Under the pieces are notes generated by a model. That model searched no databases, was not told where the DNA came from, and saw nothing but the letters and a program-made list of their open reading frames with translations. Positions 22,510 through 29,873 of a DNA stretch of 64,000 nucleotides are shown in pieces (position 1 is the stretch's first letter; every line of letters starts with the position of its first letter). A program made the translations under genes and the position numbers. Source of the stretch: Bacteroidaceae bacterium (GTDB lineage Bacteria; Bacteroidota; Bacteroidia; Bacteroidales; Bacteroidaceae); assembly GCA_017526905.1 (NCBI GenBank), contig JAFXQT010000030.1, positions 1-64,000 of the forward strand. Direction: 5' to 3'.

Positions 22510-25065
22510 ATGGCAAAAACTTACTTCCGAAGCCTCATGGCTTCCCTATTCCTATTGGTTGGAATGAGTGCCAGTGCTGCCGACTTCATCGGAAAGACAG
22601 TGCAGCAGCCCGCAAGCAACTATGACACTCAGCCCGTCGTGTTCAGCCTGAAGGAAGTGGCCGCTAAGGCCAACCTCACCGCCGACGAACTGGTGGCCAA
22701 GCTGGATGCCTGGGCAGCTACGTTCATCACCTCTCAGGGCGACGACAACTTCACCACCCCCAACCCCATGATGTTCGTCGAAGACCAAAGCACCACCCCT
22801 GCCACGCTTTACAGCAAGTACACGCAAGGCTCAGCCGGCGGCTTCTGGCTCAACCGCAACGGCCTGCCCGTGGCATGGGGCGACGATGCCATGTTCTACA
22901 ACACACTGCGTTGGAGCACTGCCGAGAACGACAGCCTGGTGTTTGAAATCGGCCAGTACCCCGGCCACCTGCTCACCGGCGGCGACTTCACCACCCACTA
23001 TGTGCTGAGCATCGATGGCGGCCTGTACGAGATTTCCTTCGACATCAACCTCGTGGTGGAGAGCGACTTCGTTCCTCTTGACCCCCACTACTCCAAGCTG
23101 ACCATTGTGGGCGAGCTGGAACAGACGTTTGAGCAGTACCCCGTGGACGGATATGAGCCGTTTGAGTTTGACATTACCGACCTGATCGAGAAGTTGGGCT
23201 GCACGGCCGACTATCTGCAGTCCAACCTGCAGGCCTCGCTCTATGTGGCACAACTGGACAACAGCGAGGAATCGCTCATGCCCACCGCACGCGGCGACAG
23301 CCTGACCAACCAGTCATCGGCCAAAGCGATTGGCTGGTGGTGGAACACCTGCACCGACGAGGAAGGCAATCCCAGCAATGAGTGCGTACGCGGAAGCTGG
23401 GGCCCGTCCAAGTACTATTCGGAGCAGTATGCCCTGAACATTACCGAGGAAGGCCGCGTCACCATCACCGGTATCATCGGCCAGTCCGGCACCTCCCTGA
23501 GTCCCGGCGACAGTTTCTACAACTACGTTTATGTCATCTTCAGCGATAAGGCCATTGCCTTGAAGTTCAACCTGAACATCATCGAGGACGAGGAGAATCC
23601 CGTGGTGCCCTCGAAACCCATCGACCTGACCAAGATGGAAAAGGTAGGTAGTCAGGAGTTGACGTTCGAAGAGTACAAGAGCGCTACCGATCAGCAGACC
23701 GTGAACTTGGCTGCCGTGGCCGAACTGATGGGCGAGAGCTGGACTGCCGACACGCTCATCTTGGCCGCACTGTACGATGAGACCGGCGACTCACTCACTA
23801 TCAAGTCCACGGCCAATAACCGCGGCTACCACATGAACACCAAGGGTGTGGTTGTGTCCTGGAGCGGCGACGGTTCCACTGGCAATGCCCTCTGGATTGA
23901 ACCTGCACTGGCCGATGGCGAAGTGACCCTGACATCGGGCAACACATCAAGCAACGTGAACGAGGAGGAAACTTATACCTTCCCCATGTTCTATATTAGC
24001 CCCGACACAACCAAGTACTATCAGTTGGACATCAGCGTGACCATCAAGGTGCATCAAGACATCAATCCTGATGAATTTACCGAGGTGGGCGTTTGGAACA
24101 TCGAGGTGGAATGTCTGACCGCTGATACCAGTTTAGACCCGGATGGTTATGCCATCCGCGAAGAGCCCGAACTCGACTTGGCCGCCCTGGAAGAACTCAT
24201 CGAGACGCGCGACCCCGCGTTCTACGGCTGGTCCATCCCCGACGAAGAGGGTAATTCTCATCCTGAGGACACCTATTCCATGCACTGTGATCCTGCTCCA
24301 GGCTGGTGGTTCAATGCTGACGGCTACGTGAGCGGTTGGGGCAGTAACTCCATGGTCGGTGTATGTCTGCTGCCCAACGGGCATCTCGATCTCTACCGCA
24401 TGCCTGGCGTGCCTAAGAACGGCGATGTGTGGAATGGTAACCTCATGCTCCTGAACGAAGCCACCAACAAGTACATCACCGTGAACCTCACCGTCAGCTT
24501 CTTCGACACCCTCATCCAGGTAGAGACCGTAGGCGAGGAGGAGATCAACCTGCTGGCAGGCGACGAGGACCAGAACCAAATAGACATCGCACCGATGCTG
24601 GAGGCATTGAACATCACAGCGGACGCTCTCGTCAACGGCCCCATCTCTATGGGCTACCTGCCCAACGGCAAGTGGAGCAATGTGAGCATGTGCGACGCAG
24701 GCCTGATCTTCAAGGACGGCAAGGTGAATGAAGGTGCCGACTTCAACAGCGAACCCGAGAAGTGCGACTTCCTCGTCGGCTTCTATTCACCCGACGTAAA
24801 CTCCACTATCTCCACCTTCTACGCCGACCGCAGCAATGCCTTCGACTTCAGCGGCACCTACAAGTGCGACCTGGCTGTAACGGCCAACGACAAGGCCTAC
24901 ATCTACCACATCACCATCTACGACGATGAGGCATGGGTGGGTGTGAACAGCCTCAAAGCCGACACGAAACACACGGGCACCATCTTCAACCTGGCCGGAC
25001 AGCGCGTTAGCAAGGCCACGAAGGGCGTGTACATCATGAACGGTAAGAAGGTAGCCGTGAAGTAA
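22510..25065 (+). CDS. secreted multi-repeat DUF4859-like protein
   Basis: An 851-residue exported protein with a signal peptide (residues 1-23, LFLLVGMSASAA). The body consists of five divergent repeats starting near residues 24, 195, 375, 520 and 680. Each has a helix-like head (FSLKEVAAKANLTADELV; FDITDLIEKLGCTADYL; VNLAAVAELMGESWTAD; IDIAPMLEALNITADAL) and a Trp/Gly-rich core (GGFWLNRNGLPVAWG; PGWWFNADGYVSGWG). This is the DUF4859 pattern. The tail IFNLAGQRVSKATKGVYIMNGKKV resembles the short C-terminal domain common on Prevotella and Bacteroides surface proteins. The ligand is unknown; a glycan-binding or structural surface role is inferred. It is monocistronic with a consensus promoter. 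Confidence 0.8.
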   Translation: MAKTYFRSLMASLFLLVGMSASAADFIGKTVQQPASNYDTQPVVFSLKEVAAKANLTADELVAKLDAWAATFITSQGDDNFTTPNPMMFVEDQSTTPATLYSKYTQGSAGGFWLNRNGLPVAWGDDAMFYNTLRWSTAENDSLVFEIGQYPGHLLTGGDFTTHYVLSIDGGLYEISFDINLVVESDFVPLDPHYSKLTIVGELEQTFEQYPVDGYEPFEFDITDLIEKLGCTADYLQSNLQASLYVAQLDNSEESLMPTARGDSLTNQSSAKAIGWWWNTCTDEEGNPSNECVRGSWGPSKYYSEQYALNITEEGRVTITGIIGQSGTSLSPGDSFYNYVYVIFSDKAIALKFNLNIIEDEENPVVPSKPIDLTKMEKVGSQELTFEEYKSATDQQTVNLAAVAELMGESWTADTLILAALYDETGDSLTIKSTANNRGYHMNTKGVVVSWSGDGSTGNALWIEPALADGEVTLTSGNTSSNVNEEETYTFPMFYISPDTTKYYQLDISVTIKVHQDINPDEFTEVGVWNIEVECLTADTSLDPDGYAIREEPELDLAALEELIETRDPAFYGWSIPDEEGNSHPEDTYSMHCDPAPGWWFNADGYVSGWGSNSMVGVCLLPNGHLDLYRMPGVPKNGDVWNGNLMLLNEATNKYITVNLTVSFFDTLIQVETVGEEEINLLAGDEDQNQIDIAPMLEALNITADALVNGPISMGYLPNGKWSNVSMCDAGLIFKDGKVNEGADFNSEPEKCDFLVGFYSPDVNSTISTFYADRSNAFDFSGTYKCDLAVTANDKAYIYHITIYDDEAWVGVNSLKADTKHTGTIFNLAGQRVSKATKGVYIMNGKKVAVK

Positions 25066-25124
25066 GGCTTAGCACGCGTGCTGCTTTCAGCTCGAAAAGA
25101 CTTGAGAGTTTCATCACGAAAACT

Positions 25125-25241
25125 CACGAAAAGGCACAAAAGACACGAAAATCCTTTGCAACTGCTCCCACTTGAGCAGACCATCAGAGCAAAGGTTTTC
25201 GTGTCTTTCGTTTGTTTTCGTGTCTTTCGTGCCTTTTCGTG
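25125..25241. repeat. nested long inverted repeat
   Basis: An inner arm at 25138-25159 (AAAGACACGAAAATCCTTTG) pairs with 25189-25210, with one bulge. An outer arm CACGAAAAGGCAC (25125-25137) pairs with GTGCCTTTTCGTG (25229-25241). The right side carries extra direct copies of TTTCGTGTC. It could form a long hairpin downstream of the DUF4859 gene and may act as its terminator. Confidence 0.8.
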
Positions 25242-25332
25242 TCTTTCGTGTTCTTTCGCCCCTGTTCGTGATGAAGCCACGCAACTTTCGCCACTTTCGT
25301 GAGTAGCCCCGCAGCAGTTAAATGCCAAAAGC

Positions 25333-25364
25333 TTTGGGCGTTTCAAAGAAATGAACTAATTTTG
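25333..25364 (+). promoter_or_regulatory. promoter of the CoA-transferase gene
   Basis: TTTG (25333-25336), 20 nt, TAATTTTG (25357-25364): full consensus, with a leader of about 33 nt. Confidence 0.8.
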
Positions 25365-25402
25365 CAGCCGCGAAAACCCAAATAAGAACACCACTTACTA
25401 CA

Positions 25403-26914
25403 ATGAGCTTGAAAAGAATCAGCGCTGCCGAGGCAGCCGCATTCATTGAGAACGAACACACGCTGGCCCTGTCGGGCTTCACACCTGCGGGCGTACCCAA
25501 GGCCATCACGGCCGAGGTGGCCAAGAAAGCACATGCCGAGCACGAGGCCGGCAAGCCTTTCAAGGTGAACATCTTCACCGGCGCCAGCACCGGACAGAGC
25601 TGCGACGGCGTGCTGGCCAACGAACAGGCCATCGGGCTGCGCGCACCCTACACCACCAACCCCGACTTCCGCAAGCACGTGAACCTGAACGAGATCCGCT
25701 ACACGGACCTGAACCTCTCGAACATGGCCACGCAGATGCGCCAGGGCTACCTGGGCAAGGTGGACTGGGCCATCATCGAGGCTTGCGACGTGGAACTGGT
25801 GGGCACGAAGGCCCGCATCTTCCTGACCGCTGCCGGCGGCATCAGCCCCACCGCCTGCCGCATGGCAGAGCGTGGCATCTTCGTGGAGCTGAACGCCTTC
25901 CACAGCAAGGGCTTCAAGGGTATTCACGATGTGTACGAGATTGAGTACCACCCCAACCGCAAGCCCATCCAGATCATGCACCCCACCGACCGCATCGGCG
26001 TGCCCTACGTGGAGGTGGATGCCAACCGCATCCTGGGCGTGGTAGAGTGCGACATCGCCGACGAGGCACGCTCGTTCAAGGATCCCGACCCCATCACCAC
26101 CCAGATTGGCCAGAACGTGGCCGACTTCCTAGTGCACAACATGCAGAATGGCACCATCCCCGCCTCCTTCCTGAACCTGCAGAGCGGCGTGGGCAGCGGC
26201 GCCAATGCCGTGCTGGGCGCTCTGGGGCACAGCAAGGAGGTGCCCAACTTCAACATCTACACCGAGGTGCTGCAGGATGCCCCCATCCAGCTGATGCGCG
26301 AGGGCCGCGTGCTCAGCGCCAGCGCCTGCTCGCTCACCGTGACCAACGAGTGTCTGAAGGGCATCTACGACGACATCGACTTCTTTAAGGACAAGCTGGT
26401 GCTGCGCCCCTCGGAGATTTCGAACAACCCCGAAGTCATCGCACGCATCGGCGTGTGCGCCCTGAACACAGCCATCGAGGCCGACATCTACGGCCACGTG
26501 AACAGCACGAAGATCTGCGGCACGAAGATGATGAACGGCATCGGCGGCTCGGCCGACTTCACCTGCAACGCCTACATGAGCATCTTCACCTGCGGCTCCA
26601 CCACCAAGGGCGGCGCCATCAGTTCGATTGTGCCCTTCGCCAGCCATATCGACCACACCAGCCACTTCGTGGATGCCGTGATTACCGAGTACGGCGTGGC
26701 CGACCTGCGCGGCAAGTGCGCCATGGAGAAGGCCGAGGAACTGATCAAGGTGGCACACCCCGACTACCGCCCGCTGCTGCGCGACTACCTGAAGTATGCC
26801 GAGAAGTACAGCGGCCACACGCACCACTGCCTCAGCGCTGCCTTCGCCATGCACGACACATTCCTGCGCAAAGGCGACATGCGCCTGACCGACTGGGGCG
26901 AGTACCTGAAATAA
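25403..26914 (+). CDS. acetyl-CoA hydrolase/succinate:acetate CoA-transferase
   Basis: A 503-residue family I CoA-transferase of the Cat1/AarC (acetyl-CoA hydrolase/transferase) group. The likely catalytic Glu288 is in FNIYTEVLQD; GVGSGANAVLGAL and SFLNLQSGVGSG form the CoA-binding region, and GGSADFTCNAY and ITEYGVADLRGK are C-terminal signatures. It probably moves CoA between succinate, acetate or propionate, the last energy-saving step of succinate/propionate fermentation in Bacteroidales. It is monocistronic, with a consensus promoter and a very strong terminator. Confidence 0.92.
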   Translation: MSLKRISAAEAAAFIENEHTLALSGFTPAGVPKAITAEVAKKAHAEHEAGKPFKVNIFTGASTGQSCDGVLANEQAIGLRAPYTTNPDFRKHVNLNEIRYTDLNLSNMATQMRQGYLGKVDWAIIEACDVELVGTKARIFLTAAGGISPTACRMAERGIFVELNAFHSKGFKGIHDVYEIEYHPNRKPIQIMHPTDRIGVPYVEVDANRILGVVECDIADEARSFKDPDPITTQIGQNVADFLVHNMQNGTIPASFLNLQSGVGSGANAVLGALGHSKEVPNFNIYTEVLQDAPIQLMREGRVLSASACSLTVTNECLKGIYDDIDFFKDKLVLRPSEISNNPEVIARIGVCALNTAIEADIYGHVNSTKICGTKMMNGIGGSADFTCNAYMSIFTCGSTTKGGAISSIVPFASHIDHTSHFVDAVITEYGVADLRGKCAMEKAEELIKVAHPDYRPLLRDYLKYAEKYSGHTHHCLSAAFAMHDTFLRKGDMRLTDWGEYLK

Positions 26915-26931
26915 CTGCGGCAACGCCCGCA

Positions 26932-26982
26932 ACAACAACAAAGAACCCGTGCCTTTAGTGGGCACGGGTTCTTTGTTGTTTT
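26932..26982. terminator. strong bidirectional terminator
   Basis: An approximately 20-bp stem (ACAACAAAGAACCCGTGCC with GGCACGGGTTCTTTGTTGT) closes a loop of about 6 nt between the converging CoA-transferase and murI genes. T-rich sequence follows in the plus direction. Confidence 0.9.
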
Positions 26983-27002
26983 GTGCTGTAAGTGCGCAGT
27001 TG

Positions 27003-27857
27003 TCACAGCGTGATGCGCTCGGCCTGCACAGGCGCAGAAAGGAACATGGCGGCCGAGGTGTTGAAGGTGTCGGCCTGCTCGGTGGTGAGGAAACGGGTCA
27101 CCCCGGTGCGGGTGAGGCGCGCCTCCATGTACGGGTGCCGACTGAGATAATCGGCAAGGCTCTGCGCCACATAGTGGCCCTGCGGGATAATCTGCACCCC
27201 TTCGGGCACATAACGCCTGATTTTGTCGAGCAGGAGGGGGAAATGGGTGCAGCCCAGGATGATGGCATCTATCTGCGGGTCGCGGCTGAGCAGGTGATCC
27301 AGGTTCTTCCGCACGAAATAGTCGGCCCCGGCCGAGTCGAACTCATAGTTCTCCACCAGTGGCACCCACATCGGGCAGGCCTCGCCAGTAACCACGATGT
27401 CAGGATGCAGCTTGGCTATCTCCAGTTCATAGGTGCGGCTGGCAATGGTGCCCTGTGTGGCCACGATGCCCACATGGCGCGTGTGTGTGAGCTGCCCCAC
27501 GCATTCGGCCGTGGGCCTGATAACACCCAACACGCGGCGCGAGGGCAGCTGTGCCTCGGCATCGGGCTGCGACGGGTGCGGCGGGAAAAGAAGGGGGAGG
27601 TCGCGCTGCTGAATGGTGCGCAGGGCCTTGGCCGAAGCGGTGTTGCAACCCAGGATGATCAGCGGACAGCCCATATCGAACAGGCGGCGCACGGCCTGCA
27701 GCGTGAACTCATACACCAACTGGAACGAGCGCGGCCCGTAGGGGGCACGCGCGTTGTCGCCCAGGTAGAGATAATCGTACTGGGGCATGAGCTTGCGAAT
27801 CTGGCGCAGGATGGTCAGACCGCCGTAGCCGCTGTCAAAGATACCAATGGGAGCCAT
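27003..27857 (-). CDS. murI: glutamate racemase
   Basis: A 284-residue racemase producing D-glutamate for peptidoglycan. The two catalytic cysteines are in ILGCNTASAKAL and ILGCTHFPLLLDKI; IGIFDSGYGGLTIL is the N-terminal signature. Relative to what I recall of other Bacteroidales MurI, a short extra Pro/Gln-rich stretch (FPPHPSQPDAEAQ) lies between the first cysteine region and RRVLGVIRPT. It is the last gene of the outer-membrane cluster, 9 nt after the third ompH. Confidence 0.96.
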   Translation of the reverse strand: MAPIGIFDSGYGGLTILRQIRKLMPQYDYLYLGDNARAPYGPRSFQLVYEFTLQAVRRLFDMGCPLIILGCNTASAKALRTIQQRDLPLLFPPHPSQPDAEAQLPSRRVLGVIRPTAECVGQLTHTRHVGIVATQGTIASRTYELEIAKLHPDIVVTGEACPMWVPLVENYEFDSAGADYFVRKNLDHLLSRDPQIDAIILGCTHFPLLLDKIRRYVPEGVQIIPQGHYVAQSLADYLSRHPYMEARLTRTGVTRFLTTEQADTFNTSAAMFLSAPVQAERITL

Positions 27858-27866
27858 CGCAGTTCG

Positions 27867-28511
27867 TCAGTTGTCAATCTTCAACTCCTTCTTCACCTCG
27901 GCAGTCACATCGACGCTGGCCAAGGGATGTACGAAGGGGAGTGCATGGTCGTCGGTGTTGAGCACGAAGAGCAGGCCCATGCGCTCGCCCACCTTGCGGA
28001 TAGCAGCATCCAGACGCTGACACACCACCTGCTGCATCTGGCGCTCGGCATCGGCCAGCAGCTTGCGGCTCTGCTCGCGGAAGCTGATGCTCTGTTCCAT
28101 CAGGTCCTGCAGTTCCAGCTGACGCTTGCGCATGATGCTGGGGGGGAAGTCCTTCTGGCCGGACAGGAACTCGGCAAACTTACGCTGGAACTCCTGCTCG
28201 GAGCGTGTAGCCTCGGCCTCGTACTTGGCCTTGAGCTCGGCAAAATCCGCCTGCGCCTGCGCATACTCCGGCAACAGCTCATACACAGCCCGATAGCTGA
28301 GATAGCCCACGAAGGGCGAGCGCTGCTGCGGCGTCACGGCTGTGGCGGCATGCTGCACGGCAGCGGCGGCAGAGGGCTGCACGCCGACGGCCTCAGCGCC
28401 ATGCCCGGCCACAGGCTCCGCAATCCGTGCAGAGTCGTTTAGCTCCTTTGCCTGCCCGGCAAGGGGCAGGCAAAGAGCAAACAGGAGGAAATGGTTCCTA
28501 AACGTCTTCAT
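27867..28511 (-). CDS. OmpH/Skp-family periplasmic chaperone (third copy, long linker)
   Basis: A 214-residue OmpH/Skp-like protein with a signal peptide (MKTFRNHFLLFALCLPLAGQA), a long coiled-coil (about 85-165, rich in A, E, K and Q) and the typical C-terminal NTDDHALPFVHPLASVDVTAEV end. Skp trimers hold unfolded outer-membrane proteins. Between the signal peptide and the first beta strand (YLSYRAVYELLPEYA) there are about 45 extra residues rich in Ala and Val, not present in the two sister proteins. The start MKTFRN is chosen over one 7 codons upstream because it begins the signal peptide. It lies 10 nt after the second copy. Confidence 0.85.
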   Translation of the reverse strand: MKTFRNHFLLFALCLPLAGQAKELNDSARIAEPVAGHGAEAVGVQPSAAAAVQHAATAVTPQQRSPFVGYLSYRAVYELLPEYAQAQADFAELKAKYEAEATRSEQEFQRKFAEFLSGQKDFPPSIMRKRQLELQDLMEQSISFREQSRKLLADAERQMQQVVCQRLDAAIRKVGERMGLLFVLNTDDHALPFVHPLASVDVTAEVKKELKIDN

Positions 28512-28521
28512 AGCACTCGGA

Positions 28522-29043
28522 TCAGAGGCCAAGGGCCTTCTTCACATCGGCCGTGATATCGGTGGAGAGCTTGGTGTTGACGAAGAAAGGTATGCTCACG
28601 CCCATGCTCTCGGCCAAGGAGGTGTCGAACACATAGACATAGCCGCCGGCCTCGGCCACGCTCTTCACAGCAGCCTCGACCTTGTCCTGCAGCACCTTGA
28701 TCTTCTCGGCCTGGGCCTTCTGGAACTCCACGGAGTAGTCCTGGCGCATCTGCTCGAAACGCTCGGCCAGCTCCCTCAGTTCCTGCTCGCGGCGCTGGCG
28801 CATGTTCTCCAGCAGTGTCTCGCGCACCTTCTCATATTCATCGCGCTTCTTCTGGAACTCTTCCTGCGTGCGCTTCAGGTCGTCATCGTACTGCTTGCCA
28901 AGGGCCTGCAGCTCGTTCTGGACGGTGGTGTACTCGGGCAGCGCCTGCACGACAGCGTTGGAGTCGAAATGCGCAAACTTCTGTGCATGGATTGCGAAGG
29001 GTGCAGCCAGTGCGAAGAGGGCTGCCAAGATAAACTTTTTCAT
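28522..29043 (-). CDS. OmpH/Skp-family periplasmic chaperone (second copy)
   Basis: A 173-residue protein with a signal peptide (MKKFILAALFALAAPFAIHAQ), the strand FAHFDSNAVVQALPEYTTVQ, a coiled-coil arm (about 45-115) and the closing segment FFVNTKLSTDITADVKKALGL. This is the canonical OmpH layout, expected to form trimers in the periplasm and to deliver barrels to BamA, encoded upstream in the same cluster. Confidence 0.92.
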   Translation of the reverse strand: MKKFILAALFALAAPFAIHAQKFAHFDSNAVVQALPEYTTVQNELQALGKQYDDDLKRTQEEFQKKRDEYEKVRETLLENMRQRREQELRELAERFEQMRQDYSVEFQKAQAEKIKVLQDKVEAAVKSVAEAGGYVYVFDTSLAESMGVSIPFFVNTKLSTDITADVKKALGL

Positions 29044-29103
29044 TGTTCAGTTGTTTGTTAATGATTTAATGATGTATGCTTGTCTTTATCGGGAGGTGGA
29101 GGC

Positions 29104-29625
29104 TTAATTGCCGTAGCCCAGCTTGGCCAACACCTCGTTGCTGATGTCGATCTTTGGCGAGGCGAATATGATGCCGGCATCGGAGGCGCGGTCCAGCACC
29201 AGGCTGTAGCCTTTAGCCTCGCAGATGTCCTTCACGGCATTGTATATCTCCTCCTGTATGGGTGCCATGAGGCTTTCGCGCTTCTTAAAAAGTTCGCCCT
29301 CGGGGCCGAAGTACTTCTTCTTGAGGTCGGCGGCCTCCTTCTCCTTGGCCACGATGGCCTCCTCGCGGGCCGTCTTCTGCTCGGCCGAGAGGAACACAGC
29401 CTCGTTCTGATAGTTCTTGTAGAGGTTCTGCGCCTCCGTTTGCAGCGCCTCGACCTCGGCCTGCCACTTGCGGCTCACCTGGTTCAGTTGCTCGCTGGCG
29501 CGCTCATAGGCAGGAATGTTCTTCAGGATGTACTCCATGTCGATGAGCACGAACTTCTGTGCTGTTGCTTGCTGGCTCATGCCCAATGCAAGGGCGGTGA
29601 GCATGATAACGAATAGCTTTTTCAT
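29104..29625 (-). CDS. OmpH/Skp-family periplasmic chaperone (first copy)
   Basis: A 173-residue protein with a signal peptide (MKKLFVIMLTALALGMSQQATAQ), FVLIDMEYILKNIPAYERA, a coiled-coil arm and the closing IIFASPKIDISNEVLAKLGYGN. The open frame extends 39 codons upstream into repeat DNA, but the start at 29625 is the one that gives a signal peptide. It is the first of three tandem ompH genes and follows bamA after 248 nt of repeats. Confidence 0.92.
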   Translation of the reverse strand: MKKLFVIMLTALALGMSQQATAQKFVLIDMEYILKNIPAYERASEQLNQVSRKWQAEVEALQTEAQNLYKNYQNEAVFLSAEQKTAREEAIVAKEKEAADLKKKYFGPEGELFKKRESLMAPIQEEIYNAVKDICEAKGYSLVLDRASDAGIIFASPKIDISNEVLAKLGYGN

Positions 29626-29691
29626 TGTTCCGGGTTTTAGATGGGGTGATGGTGTGCACTGCCGCTGATGCGGGGGGGAACCACGCCCCTT

Positions 29692-29850
29692 AGGTTTCAC
29701 TTTTTGCTTTTCGCTACTACCCGGCGGGGAACCGCCGGGCACGGTAGCCCTACAGGTAACTTTTATTTTTCACTCTTTGCTTTTCGCTATTACCCGGCGG
29801 GGAACCGCCGGGCACGGTAGTCCTACAGGTAACTTTTATTTTTCACTTTT
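29692..29850. repeat. 73-bp direct repeat with GGAA-loop hairpin, two copies
   Basis: Two near-identical copies with a 73-bp period lie between bamA and ompH. Each carries the hairpin CCCGGCGGGGAACCGCCGGG (29720-29739, 29793-29812; 8-bp stem, GGAA loop), then CACGGTAG, TCCTACAGG and the tail TAACTTTTATTTTTCACT. The tail recurs with related hairpins at 42.1 and 58.6 kb. Confidence 0.9.
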
Positions 29851-29873
29851 CACTCTTCAGCTCTTCCCACTAC

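Larger units (their letters stand above)
25066..25402. other. 337-nt gap with inverted TTTCGTG repeats
   Basis: The gap is dominated by a nested inverted repeat (25125-25241) built from CACGAAA/TTTCGTG words, then the promoter of the CoA-transferase gene. No open frame is credible. Confidence 0.6.
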
